Assembly: GCF_019317285.1 (NCBI RefSeq)
Contig: NZ_CP079218.1
Span: 4,712,001 to 4,776,000 of the forward strand
From: Pedobacter sp. D749
GTDB lineage: Bacteria; Bacteroidota; Bacteroidia; Sphingobacteriales; Sphingobacteriaceae
Direction: 5' to 3'
Length of the DNA stretch: 64,000 nucleotides
This document shows positions 52,493 through 61,157 of this stretch, in pieces. How positions within the stretch are numbered: position 1 is the first letter of the stretch; every line of letters begins with the position of its first letter. Made by a program: the position numbers and the translations under genes. The notes below the pieces were generated by a model. It worked only from the letters and a program-made list of their open reading frames with translations, was not told the DNA's origin and ran no database searches.

Positions 52493-53914
52493 TTAATATG
52501 TAACCCTATTACCATCGGCATTGGGGGCCATAGGCTGTACGACACCGTAAGAACTTTTTCTATCTGCCGACCAATGCAAATATTTGTTCCTTAGTATGCG
52601 CAGATCTTGTTGTTGTTGTTTTTCATTTTGATAATCGGCATATTTCTGCTGCGGTATTTTTGCACCTGCATATTTCCTGTCCAAATCACCAAGCGGCTTA
52701 AAAGTATAAGGCTGTCCGTTACCCATTACATAATCTCTAAGCGTAGCTTTGACTCTAAGCAACAGGGGATTGCCATTAATAGTATATTTTGTTTCGGTTT
52801 TACTTTTAGCGAGTGGCAAATTATGATTTTGACTATACTCTGCCATATACTGTAAGGGAATATAACTGTACTCTTTGTAAATAAACCTCGTTCCCTCAAG
52901 AGCCCAGTACATATTACCGCCGGTAACTTTCAATTGATTTTCCTTATACCAGGCCTCTTCTATAAGTTTTGCTTTAAAGGCGTCCAGATTGCCTTTAAGC
53001 GTCCACGAGGTAGCCAATTCCGATACTACTTCTGTATCTGTTTCGTAACTTCCTCCAATATCACTGTGTACACCAGGAAAAACCCGTTCCCTGCCTACAT
53101 TTGTATGTGTTAAAGAAAAATTCTTACGGTGCTCATTTTCAGCTACAAAATGGACAACATTTTGTGCACGACCAATTTGGTTGAGGTGTAACTCTTTAAC
53201 ATCGTTGAAATTAGGGGATACACTAAAATATTTTGAATACGACGATACGGTATCAAAAATACCCAAAAACCTTACATTAATCTGGTTGGGAGATATTTTC
53301 AGTCCGGCAGCGCTAAACATTTCGCCTAAACGCCCACAAGCCGGCATTACCTCTAAATTTGTTGCTTCCCCGTCTGAATCAAATCTTGACGTGATTCCAG
53401 TGTGTGGGTCTGTAATGGTACTTGACCGATATTCATTTTTACCAATCTCGTAAACAAAATTTCTTGCTGCTGCTGCACCCCTGCTAAAACCAAATACATC
53501 GAAAGTAATACTTCTTAATTTCTTTTTCCCATTGCTTTTTATCGGGACTTTCAGTTTATCGGTGAAGATTTTTTCACATGCCTTTCTCACTTTTCCCCTT
53601 ATCCCTGTGCTTCCGGTACCGAAAGCATAGCCCATTTGACTATCTTTTTGCCTATCTTCAGTACCAATACCTTCCAAATAAATACTATGACTTTTATCGT
53701 AAATATCCCATAGTCTGGCGACATTAGACCAATCGTTCTGATAACTGCTATCGCTATCTGTGCCGTTACGCTGGTAAGTAGGTGTATTGGCTCTACGCTC
53801 TTGAGAATTATTCATATTGTTTTTTGTTCCATCAAAAAACACCCCTACAAAAAGATCTAAATACTCTACTTTATCGTTTGTCGGCACATAATTGCCCAAT
53901 TTAACGCTCGTCAT
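52493..53914 (-). CDS. DUF2235 (Tle1-like) T6SS phospholipase effector
   Basis: A 473-aa alpha/beta hydrolase. DLFVGVFFDGTKNN (residues about 20-33) is the typical DUF2235 start. The nucleophile elbow GFSRGA has Ser144. GIFDTV supplies a candidate Asp221, and the segment with GVHSDIGGSYE has His283. Together they match the Ser-Asp-His triad of Tle1 phospholipases, which attack membrane lipids of target cells. It lies one base after a DUF2931 lipoprotein gene, its probable immunity, and downstream of vgrG2. Confidence 0.88.
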   Translation of the reverse strand: MTSVKLGNYVPTNDKVEYLDLFVGVFFDGTKNNMNNSQERRANTPTYQRNGTDSDSSYQNDWSNVARLWDIYDKSHSIYLEGIGTEDRQKDSQMGYAFGTGSTGIRGKVRKACEKIFTDKLKVPIKSNGKKKLRSITFDVFGFSRGAAAARNFVYEIGKNEYRSSTITDPHTGITSRFDSDGEATNLEVMPACGRLGEMFSAAGLKISPNQINVRFLGIFDTVSSYSKYFSVSPNFNDVKELHLNQIGRAQNVVHFVAENEHRKNFSLTHTNVGRERVFPGVHSDIGGSYETDTEVVSELATSWTLKGNLDAFKAKLIEEAWYKENQLKVTGGNMYWALEGTRFIYKEYSYIPLQYMAEYSQNHNLPLAKSKTETKYTINGNPLLLRVKATLRDYVMGNGQPYTFKPLGDLDRKYAGAKIPQQKYADYQNEKQQQQDLRILRNKYLHWSADRKSSYGVVQPMAPNADGNRVTY

Positions 53915-53915
53915 A

Positions 53916-54956
53916 CTAATCTACTTTACTGATATCGATTTTCGCTCTTTTAAGCTGAATTTCCTCTGTACTATTTTTTAGCGATACTTTTGCTCCTTTT
54001 CCGTCTGCATTCAGCGATACAACCAGGTCTATCTCACTAGAGTTCCCCAGCTTCTCAAAAGAAGCCATTGTTTCTTTTTCATCAAAAGGTTTTATTTCAA
54101 GCCCATATTTCGTTCCGTTTTCCTTTTTCCAAACCAATGTAATGTATTTCGGTACGGCCCTGGAAACGTATGGATTAGCTGTCAGATCTTCTCCAAACCG
54201 ATTTTCTTCTTCACCGTTAAGGAAGTTGTAATAGCATAATATCAACTGATCTCCAACGGGTAAATGAACTTCTGGATGCCAAGGGTATTTTTTGCGGTAA
54301 AGTTCATAGACAGCGGGATCTGGCATGCCTTCAGTTTTAATGCGTTCTAAAATTTCCGGCTTCATAATCATCTTATCTTCCAGTGTAAGTGTGATAAAAT
54401 TCGGTTCCAACATGTACTTTGCATTGGAATAAGCCTGTTCTTTTGAAATAGTCGTTTCATTGGCCTCAAAAGCCCCCACTTCAGTTTGGAAACCTGGGCC
54501 GCTAAGCCAAACCACTACTTTACCTTTTGGTGCCAGGCCAATTTTTATCAATGTGTAGTTGTCTTTTTTATTGGTCAGGTTATCCTTAAATCCGTCATGA
54601 AATAACTGGGTAATACGGGCTTTATCTAATTTCCATTTACCGGTATAAAATTTCTTTTCCATCAGCGAGAGCCAGGTAAAACTTAACGAATCCGGTGCTT
54701 CCATCTGTTTGGTCGTTACGCTCATAATACCACCATCGTTCCCCCATCCAGTATTTTGTGTTCCCCAAATGGCATCAAAACCATAGGTAAAATCTTTGGC
54801 TATGATGGCTCCTTTATAAACTTCCATCGGATATTCTTCGGGAGCCGAAACCGTACCTGTCCACTCAAATTTTTCTTCCATTTTTTGTCCTTTGCAACTT
54901 GTTATCGCCAATAAAATGAACGACAGCAATAAATAGCTGTTTTTTTTAAAACTCAT
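53916..54956 (-). CDS. DUF2931 lipoprotein, probable immunity to the Tle1-like lipase
   Basis: A 346-aa lipoprotein; the signal peptide ends LAITSC (Cys at about residue 21). The mature protein has the landmarks of the paralogue at 40834: FEWTGTVSAPEEYPMEVYKG, LSFTWLSLMEKKFYTGKWKL, YTLIKIGLAPKGKVVVWLSG and FLNGEEENRFGED. Its start overlaps the 57-aa gene stop as ATGA, and its stop is one base from the lipase start. Placing the immunity gene before its effector would let protection be made first. The immunity role is inferred from context. Confidence 0.82.
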   Translation of the reverse strand: MSFKKNSYLLLSFILLAITSCKGQKMEEKFEWTGTVSAPEEYPMEVYKGAIIAKDFTYGFDAIWGTQNTGWGNDGGIMSVTTKQMEAPDSLSFTWLSLMEKKFYTGKWKLDKARITQLFHDGFKDNLTNKKDNYTLIKIGLAPKGKVVVWLSGPGFQTEVGAFEANETTISKEQAYSNAKYMLEPNFITLTLEDKMIMKPEILERIKTEGMPDPAVYELYRKKYPWHPEVHLPVGDQLILCYYNFLNGEEENRFGEDLTANPYVSRAVPKYITLVWKKENGTKYGLEIKPFDEKETMASFEKLGNSSEIDLVVSLNADGKGAKVSLKNSTEEIQLKRAKIDISKVD

Positions 54957-55126
54957 GATTTGTTACCGCTTGATACGATTTTCTTGTTGCTGGCCAATGA
55001 TAAATTTTGCGAAGTAGCTTCAACATTCATTACCTGAGCAATCTTTTCCAATTTAACGCCAACACGCAATTCGTATTTTTGAATTACCTCTATCGTAATA
55101 TTCTTTGCCTGTTTTATGATTGCCAT
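54953..55126 (-). CDS. 57-aa small protein between vgrG2 and DUF2931
   Basis: A small gene: ATG at 55126, two bases after the vgrG2 stop; its TGA overlaps the DUF2931 ATG as ATGA. The product begins MAIIKQAKNITIEVIQKYEL and ends SLASNKKIVSSGNKS. Its second half, with alternating short strands and Asn/Ser turns, resembles the beta-helix repeats at the end of VgrG proteins. It may be a separate extension or cap of the VgrG2 spike, or a small adaptor. Tight coupling on both sides argues that it is translated. Confidence 0.65.
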   Translation of the reverse strand: MAIIKQAKNITIEVIQKYELRVGVKLEKIAQVMNVEATSQNLSLASNKKIVSSGNKS

Positions 55127-55128
55127 AG

Positions 55129-56967
55129 CTAGAAAAGATTAGATTTTTCTGCACTGTTAAGCTCTACAATTTTACCGCTCTGCATGGTCATGTTTTCTTT
55201 TGCACTAAACATGCTGATCTCTGAAGCAATTTCGTTTGAGGTATCGGCAGTTCTTTTAAAATCCTTTGTTGCAAGCTCTGTTCTGTTGTTTGATGTTTCA
55301 GAAACATCGCCAACAGCACTTAACGAATAATTATTGCCGGCAGTGGTGGCAATATCCTTACCTGCATTGGTCGATTGGTTTTGTCCAACCTGCACATCCA
55401 TATTTTCCCCTACATTAATCTGCATGTTTTTGCAGTTCAGGGTCATGTTCTCCAAAGCCGTAATGGTAATATTATTGCCTTTGGTATCAATATGAATAAT
55501 ATTATTATGTATATCCGTGATTTTTATCCCCTGACTGTTTGCATCATCATCAAACTCCAGCAAATGCCCGCTTCTGGTAATGATACTCTTCAAGTGGTTT
55601 TTAATTAAAGGACTACTATCTACGCTGGCGCTATGGTAAACACTGCCCATTACCACCGGGCGGGCTACATTACCTTCTTCAAAAGCAATCATTACCTGAT
55701 CATCAATCTCTGGGATGGCAAAATAACCACGGTTATTCCCCCTGTCGCCTACACCTGCACTTGGCGTAACCACACGCAACCACTCGGTCACATCGTTTGT
55801 TAAACATTCCCATTTAAATTTCACTTTAATACGGCCCTGGCCCTGTGGATCGTTGTTATCGATCACATCTGCCAGTTGCATATCAGGTTGTGGCTTTTGG
55901 AAGTTTTTTACCAGAATGCGCTCGGTAGTGGCTACTTTTCCTTCAAAAGTATTGTGGTATTTACCGTTTTCATCAATATGGTGTTTAATGCTTGTAATGA
56001 GGAATTTACCCAGGCTTTCTGTCGAAAAAGAAAGCTCTTTTCTTAAACTCATTGTAATTTCTGCAATACTGCCTATGCTCAAACCTGCATTGTCTCCTCT
56101 TGCGGTTACTTTTAAAAGCTCACTGGTATTGGCCTTTTCTTCATTTTCGACCAGGCTTTTAATGTCGCCATTATTATCTACACGTATTAAAGAGGGCTGG
56201 TTGAAGGTTTTACTAAAAGTGAGGTTGGAAGCTTTAATGGCATGTGATAAATCAGGAGTACCATCTACTTTGCCTGTGCTCTCACTCAGCAACATCTCAT
56301 TTTGTTTTGGATTGTAGGAAAAGCGTTTATTTTTAATCGGGGCGATTTCCATTGCATATTGCATTTCCTGAACATCTCTTCCGTAAAATAAACCGATTTC
56401 TTTTTGTGTATCGGGCTTACCAAAATTAAGCTGTTTACCATCATAGAAAAACCATTCGTGGTATTCGGCCGAAAGCCGGTTTAAAAAGGCAAAATCACTT
56501 TCTCTATATTGAATGATGTAATCGATCGGTGTGGTTCTTGCCGCATTGGCGACTACTTTTAAATCGTTGGCCGGTGTATCCTTTGTTGCTAATTTTACGA
56601 TCTCATTCAGGTCTTTATCCAAATATGAACCTAGATCTGGTCCGCGATCGATTAAAATGGTCGGACTATAACCGCTTACGATTACAATGCCGTGATAACC
56701 ATGGTTCTGTGATAGTTCGACTTTAGAAATCAGGCCGACAAAGTTTTGCATGCCTTCCGGCGAATGACCAAATGATGCGGTCAAGGTTTTACCCACAAAA
56801 TCCCGGCTATCGTCCAAACTAATCAGCCCGGGTGCACCCATTTGATCATGGTTAAAACGCAGCTCGAAATAATGGTGTTCGTTAAAGGCCTGTGTGAGAC
56901 TGAAGGAAGCAAAGTGGGTAATTTCCTTATCCTCTATATTGATTTCTGCAATGAGTTTCTTTTCCAT
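55129..56967 (-). CDS. vgrG: T6SS tip protein VgrG (TssI), copy 2
   Basis: A 612-aa spike protein: gp27-like base (residues about 1-370, with FELRFNHDQMGAPGLISLDD and DYIIQYRESDFAFLNRLSAE), OB domain (about 385-455, ADVIDNNDPQGQGRIKVKFK, FAIPEIDDQVMIAFEEGNVA), and a long C-terminal beta-helix with repeats such as MQINVGENMDVQVGQNQST. It is a close paralogue of vgrG1, but the end after the OB domain is different. It heads the unit with the 57-aa gene, the lipase and the 973-aa protein. Confidence 0.94.
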   Translation of the reverse strand: MEKKLIAEINIEDKEITHFASFSLTQAFNEHHYFELRFNHDQMGAPGLISLDDSRDFVGKTLTASFGHSPEGMQNFVGLISKVELSQNHGYHGIVIVSGYSPTILIDRGPDLGSYLDKDLNEIVKLATKDTPANDLKVVANAARTTPIDYIIQYRESDFAFLNRLSAEYHEWFFYDGKQLNFGKPDTQKEIGLFYGRDVQEMQYAMEIAPIKNKRFSYNPKQNEMLLSESTGKVDGTPDLSHAIKASNLTFSKTFNQPSLIRVDNNGDIKSLVENEEKANTSELLKVTARGDNAGLSIGSIAEITMSLRKELSFSTESLGKFLITSIKHHIDENGKYHNTFEGKVATTERILVKNFQKPQPDMQLADVIDNNDPQGQGRIKVKFKWECLTNDVTEWLRVVTPSAGVGDRGNNRGYFAIPEIDDQVMIAFEEGNVARPVVMGSVYHSASVDSSPLIKNHLKSIITRSGHLLEFDDDANSQGIKITDIHNNIIHIDTKGNNITITALENMTLNCKNMQINVGENMDVQVGQNQSTNAGKDIATTAGNNYSLSAVGDVSETSNNRTELATKDFKRTADTSNEIASEISMFSAKENMTMQSGKIVELNSAEKSNLF

Positions 56968-57302
56968 ATTAATTAATCTTGATCACAAAAAATGCCTTAA
57001 ACTAAATCCAGTTGTCGATTTTTTTTTAATGCATACCTGGAAATAAATTCCATTTTATGTAGGCATGTTCAGATAAGTTTTGTGAGTGGCTGCCAAACCA
57101 AACATTTTACCTGGGTGGTAATTGTTTTTTACTACAAAATATTTGCGTTGGTTAGACATAATTGAGCTTTAATTGAGATGTCATGTGGAAATTACCGCAG
57201 GACTGAAAAGTATTAATTTTAGATGTTAGGTAGATAAAAAATAGGATTGAACTAAAAGCGACCGGTGTAAACCAGTCGCTTCAGTTTAATTATGTCTGAT
57301 GA
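56968..57302. other. Spacer between hcp3 and vgrG2
   Basis: This 335-base stretch has no credible gene. It holds the hcp3 terminator (57256-57281) and AT-rich DNA in which the vgrG2 promoter must lie. No confident TAnnTTTG box was assigned. Confidence 0.6.
57256..57281 (-). terminator. Terminator after hcp3
   Basis: On the minus strand AAGCGACTGGT and ACCGGTCGCTT pair (one G-U) around a TTAC loop and are followed by TTTT-type sequence. It lies about 20 bases beyond the hcp3 stop and matches the arrangement after hcp1, although the sequence is unrelated. Confidence 0.75.
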
Positions 57303-57698
57303 CTAGGCTTTAGGCCAATCATTTTCGTGTTCTGCATTACCCAGTTTTAGTTTGCGGGCAGATACTACGAAACTTAATGTCATCGGTGTATTGTCGTTTA
57401 CCGCAATACCTTCGTTATATTGAATGATGTAACCATCTTCGAAAGACAATTCCTTCATTTTTGCATCTTCTTCGCCTTTTTTGAAAACCAATGTTCCAGA
57501 AAGTGGCTTATATTGGTTATTAACCATTGATTCGATCACTGAAGTATCCTCGGTTGATTCGATTTCGATGTGAATGGTACCACCATAAACACCTGACGAT
57601 GGACGGCCTTTTGCGTCAACATCTCTATTTAATGAAAAGCTGCACTGTAGTACATCAAATTCTTTTGATCCTAAGTTTAAACGGGTTTTGAATGCCAT
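57303..57698 (-). CDS. hcp: T6SS tube protein Hcp/TssD, copy 3
   Basis: A 131-aa Hcp of the hcp1 type. Residues 1-65 are identical to hcp1; differences cluster at 66-71 and single sites thereafter (for example Ala/Gly and Ser/Asn in the FEDGYIIQYNEG stretch). Followed by its own terminator and preceded by a 113-base spacer that is nearly the same as that between hcp2 and hcp1. Confidence 0.93.
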   Translation of the reverse strand: MAFKTRLNLGSKEFDVLQCSFSLNRDVDAKGRPSSGVYGGTIHIEIESTEDTSVIESMVNNQYKPLSGTLVFKKGEEDAKMKELSFEDGYIIQYNEGIAVNDNTPMTLSFVVSARKLKLGNAEHENDWPKA

Positions 57699-57811
57699 TG
57701 TAGTAAAATTTAAATGTTTTTAAATGAATGAATTGCGTTGAGCGGTTGGCGTGGAGCGAAGAGCATGGGGTTTAAACATACAACTTCAACCTTCCTACCT
57801 TCAACCTTAGA

Positions 57812-58207
57812 CTAGGCTTTTGGCCAATCGTTAACATGCTCTGCGCTGCCTAATTTAAGCTTTCTTGCTGAAATCTGGAACTTAAGCGTCATCGCGTGAT
57901 CGCCAACAATGTTTATCCCTTCGGAATATTTAACAATGTAGCCATCTTCGAAGTTAACTTCTTTCATTTTGGCATCTTCCTCTGTTTTCTTGATCAGAAG
58001 GGTTCCTGTAATAGGTTTGTACTGGTTGTTTACCATCGCCTCGATTATTGAGGTGTCTTCGGTTGATTCGATCTCAATATCGATGGTACCGCCGTAAACT
58101 CCGGAAGAAGGTCTTCCTTTAGCATCTACATCGCGGTTTAACGCATAGGCACAGTGAAGCACATCGTACTCCTTGCCCGCAAAATTTAATCTAGCTTTGA
58201 AAGCCAT
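57812..58207 (-). CDS. hcp: T6SS tube protein Hcp/TssD, copy 4
   Basis: A 131-aa Hcp of the hcp2 type, differing from hcp2 at two residues (Ala at position 10, Thr at position 75). First gene of the hcp4-hcp3 pair upstream of vgrG2. Having two nearly equal pairs suggests recent duplication or gene conversion, and that each pair contributes to a mixed or alternative tube. Confidence 0.93.
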   Translation of the reverse strand: MAFKARLNFAGKEYDVLHCAYALNRDVDAKGRPSSGVYGGTIDIEIESTEDTSIIEAMVNNQYKPITGTLLIKKTEEDAKMKEVNFEDGYIVKYSEGINIVGDHAMTLKFQISARKLKLGSAEHVNDWPKA

Positions 58208-58551
58208 AGTTTTAAAATTTAAAGGTTAAAAAATTGGTTATTGTAGCCACTGCTACTGTATTCATTCAACCAAATATCAGGCCAAAACTGGGATATAATG
58301 CTCATTAATAAGCGGTAAACAAATGGTAAAAAACAGGAAATTTATGTTTATCGCCTAAAAACGCAGTTATAGATTGTGTTTTTTGTGGAAAAGATGTGGA
58401 AAAATCCGAACCTATCTTTAATGTTACAAACACATTATTAATGCAGAGTGTCTCATAAAACTGTAGCGATTATACACAAAGTGTAGCATTTTAGGACAAG
58501 CTGGGTACTAAATCATTATGATGGTCTGCGAGGTCGCAGACCATTTTGCCT
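58208..58551. promoter_or_regulatory. Upstream region of the hcp4-hcp3 pair with two conserved motifs
   Basis: No gene in this 344-base stretch. ACCAAATATCAGGCCAA at 58269-58285 and TGTAGCATTTTAGGACAAG at 58482-58500 match motifs at 39269 and 39449 upstream of hcp2 (two and one mismatches). The first is at almost the same distance from the start in both copies, the second about 275 bases against 243. Conservation amid diverged DNA points to regulatory sites. Confidence 0.5.
58521..58544 (-). terminator. Hairpin after the oxidoreductase gene
   Basis: ATGGTCTGCG and CGCAGACCAT form a perfect 10-bp stem with a 4-base loop, 8 bases after the oxidoreductase stop. There is no long T run on the minus strand, so termination is likely but not certain. 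Confidence 0.6.
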
Positions 58552-59124
58552 TTAAATCAACTGTGATCCAAATTTTTCCATCTTGGCCAGCCATTTTTGA
58601 CTATAATGATTTTCAAGGGAATGCAATTCGCCAATCGTATTGGTGAGTACAGGACTCATTCTGCATTTTTCAAAAACATTTTTTTTGATGGAAAGATAAG
58701 TCGTTTTCTTATTTGCTTTCCATTCTTTAAAGGTTGCCTCATCTAAAATAGATACAATTCTTCCTGAACGGCCGCTAAAGTTATTATTTACATTTTGCTG
58801 CTGAGCAGTAAAAATCTGATCGGGCATAAATAAGCGATCGAAAAAGCCTTTAATTTTTGCGGGAATATGATCTACGTATACCGGACAAAAAAGCACAACA
58901 TGATTACTTTGCCTGATCGCCGTTAAGGCTTTCTGCAAATCGGGTTCTAACTCGGCAATCTGTCTGTTATTAAACAGTTTGTTCGAATTAAATATCAGAT
59001 CGATAATGGCCAACTCCCTTACGGTAGCGCCAACACTTTCTGCACCTTGCTTATAGGCGTTAATCAGGAAATTTGTAGATGCGTTTTTTTCAATATCCCC
59101 ATTCAGAATAAGTACTTGCTTCAT
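58552..59124 (-). CDS. NAD(P)H-dependent oxidoreductase, flavodoxin-like fold
   Basis: A 190-aa protein with the FMN-reductase start KQVLILNGDIEKNASTNFLI (phosphate loop), the strand VVLFCPVYVDHIPAKIKGFF and DRLFMPDQIFT, as in NADPH-dependent FMN reductases and quinone reductases. It is unlike the MdaB-type gene at 15164. It lies alone between tssC and the hcp4 pair with hairpins on both sides, so it is probably an independent gene inserted in the T6SS island rather than a T6SS part. Confidence 0.8.
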   Translation of the reverse strand: MKQVLILNGDIEKNASTNFLINAYKQGAESVGATVRELAIIDLIFNSNKLFNNRQIAELEPDLQKALTAIRQSNHVVLFCPVYVDHIPAKIKGFFDRLFMPDQIFTAQQQNVNNNFSGRSGRIVSILDEATFKEWKANKKTTYLSIKKNVFEKCRMSPVLTNTIGELHSLENHYSQKWLAKMEKFGSQLI

Positions 59125-59202
59125 TTTTTTTGATTAATCTGATCAGGCCGATGCATTACAAAATTATAAAGAATTTGTTAAGTGTTATGCATAACCCATA
59201 AA

Positions 59203-59228
59203 AAAACCCAACGCTATGGTTGGGTTTT
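59203..59228 (-). terminator. Terminator after tssC
   Basis: AAAACCCAAC and GTTGGGTTTT pair around a short loop; on the minus strand the stem is followed by a T run. It ends the clpV-tssB-tssC transcript 19 bases after the tssC stop. Confidence 0.88.
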
Positions 59229-59247
59229 TATTTTCAGCTATCAAAAA

Positions 59248-60636
59248 CTATTGCTGATTATACTCTGAACTCCATGTGGTACTTTCATCTTCACCTTTAT
59301 GTCCATCCAGTTTTACCACAAAACTTTTGGCCGGAAAATATGGTGTAATGTGGATATCCAGGTGGATTCTGTCTTTTTGTTGCTCATCTCTTTCGAAACG
59401 CATGATCTTAAATCTTTCGATCAAACGGTCAGCACCCTGAATACCATCTAAGAATTTCACAATCTGACCGCGTAAATCCTGTTCTGTTTTAGAAGTCCAG
59501 TTTTCGAATGCCCTTCTGTTCAGGAAATCGAATAATACTTTGGTAATGTAATCGAATACACGTACAACCGAATAAGTCTGTAAACCGATGTTATCGCCAT
59601 TAAATAAGGTTTTGGCAGAAAAAGCCATTACTTTACCATATTCGTTAACCATCGGCACCAAACCTACTCTTTCCAAATGAGAGATTTCACTTTTCTTTAA
59701 ATCAAATTTTACGCCATCTACTTCATTTATGGCACCATGTTTTTTACCTGCAGTAACCTGCGACATTAAGGTATAGTACATTTTACCTGCAAGTGCAGCT
59801 GATCCAGGTACAGTTAAATCATCCTCCTCACCCACTTCTGCAACCTTACCGCGGCCAACAAGCCAGTTACAGGTCATAATAACGTTCGACCTAAAGGCAT
59901 CAGCTCCCGTAAAGTTAGCTGCTGTAAATAAATCAAGTACATCATCAGGCTGATCAAGATCTGCAAAATCGGTTACCAACATGGCTTTGTTGTTATGCGC
60001 AATTTTACCCCATCTTTCTACCACTTTATTAGAGCCCATGTAACCCGGCACCACCATTAACGAATAGTTATTACGAAGATCCAAACGGTCGTAATTCTGT
60101 TTTAACTCATCATCTACATAATCTATAAAACGAGGATTATCAAGATCTTTGATCTGATCCATCGATGCATTTAAAAGCACTACGTTTTTAAGTTTGTCAG
60201 ATTCGGTATTTTTATAGAACAAATGCACAGAACGGTAAGCCTGCTCCAGTTCTCTGGTGCTTTCCAGCGCTGTACCAATATTTTTATTTAAGTTTTCTTC
60301 TGCAGCGTTCAGTTTTTCTGTACTTTTTTCAACCATATCAGCCACAGAGGTAGAAGACTCAAGCACATCTATCCAAAGCTGGATTTTCTTTTTCAGTTCT
60401 TCGCGCTCTTTCTTCTTTTCATCGCCGGTTAAAAAAATCTGCTTCCGTGCTTTTCTTTCAGGATTTAAATTCTGAAGGCCATCAACTGTCGCTTCTAACA
60501 AATCGAAACCACCAACCCTGGCCAGTTTTTCTAAGTTATCCTTAAGTGATGTTTTTTCTATCGTTTTGCTCTCTGCCGGTTTAAAACCTGCTTGGGACGT
60601 ACTCTCGTCTGCTTTTAATTCTTGAGGATTTGACAT
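59248..60636 (-). CDS. tssC: T6SS contractile sheath large subunit TssC
   Basis: A 462-aa protein of the Bacteroidota TssC (DUF5458) type. The N-terminal 100 residues are charged and helical; then come the conserved ESDKLKNVVLLNASMDQIKD, a YSLMVVPGYMGSNKVVERWG stretch and DAFRSNVIMTCNWLVGRGKV, ending FPAKSFVVKLDGHKGE. TssB and TssC form the sheath whose contraction drives the spike. It follows tssB by 18 bases and precedes a strong terminator. Confidence 0.93.
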   Translation of the reverse strand: MSNPQELKADESTSQAGFKPAESKTIEKTSLKDNLEKLARVGGFDLLEATVDGLQNLNPERKARKQIFLTGDEKKKEREELKKKIQLWIDVLESSTSVADMVEKSTEKLNAAEENLNKNIGTALESTRELEQAYRSVHLFYKNTESDKLKNVVLLNASMDQIKDLDNPRFIDYVDDELKQNYDRLDLRNNYSLMVVPGYMGSNKVVERWGKIAHNNKAMLVTDFADLDQPDDVLDLFTAANFTGADAFRSNVIMTCNWLVGRGKVAEVGEEDDLTVPGSAALAGKMYYTLMSQVTAGKKHGAINEVDGVKFDLKKSEISHLERVGLVPMVNEYGKVMAFSAKTLFNGDNIGLQTYSVVRVFDYITKVLFDFLNRRAFENWTSKTEQDLRGQIVKFLDGIQGADRLIERFKIMRFERDEQQKDRIHLDIHITPYFPAKSFVVKLDGHKGEDESTTWSSEYNQQ

Positions 60637-60654
60637 GTTTTTTCAGCGTTTAGA

Positions 60655-61101
60655 TTATTTATTCTGCTCCAATTCATCAACAAAGTTCTTTAAAGCGTTG
60701 ATGAAAGCAGATTTAGTTTCTTCATCATCAAGTGTAGCCTTTAAGGTTTTGTTCGATTTTAATTGTTTGATTACATTAAGCGACATTTCTCTCTCAATAT
60801 TCACATTGGTGAGGTAGTTACTTTGGTTGATGATGTTTTTCACACCAAAATCTCCCAGATCGTTAAAGTTTATGGTTTCGCCAACAGTTGATCCATCCTG
60901 CTTTTCAAAAGCAACCTTTACATTTGGTTTATAATGTTGGAATACATCCTTTACCGTTTTTAATCCTTCAACTTTTTCAGGTTTTATCGGATCGTTATCG
61001 GTAAGTTTTTGTACAAAAAGTGTTTTGTTGTGGGCAATTTCTGCGAAAGCTTCTGAGGTGTCAATTTTCCGCTCGTTTCCACCAATTTCATAATTAAACA
61101 T
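60655..61101 (-). CDS. tssB: T6SS contractile sheath small subunit TssB
   Basis: A 148-aa protein with the Bacteroidota TssB pattern: MFNYEIGGNERKIDTSEAFA, the KPEKVEGLKTVKDVFQHYKP segment and INFNDLGDFGVKNIINQSNY, a beta-rich domain followed by a C-terminal helical part. It interlocks with TssC in the sheath and supplies the site that ClpV recognises. It lies between clpV and tssC in one operon. Confidence 0.9.
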   Translation of the reverse strand: MFNYEIGGNERKIDTSEAFAEIAHNKTLFVQKLTDNDPIKPEKVEGLKTVKDVFQHYKPNVKVAFEKQDGSTVGETINFNDLGDFGVKNIINQSNYLTNVNIEREMSLNVIKQLKSNKTLKATLDDEETKSAFINALKNFVDELEQNK

Positions 61102-61157
61102 AGTATGTAGATTTAGGTTTACGATTAATTTGTTTTAATAATATAATAGTTAACGTT

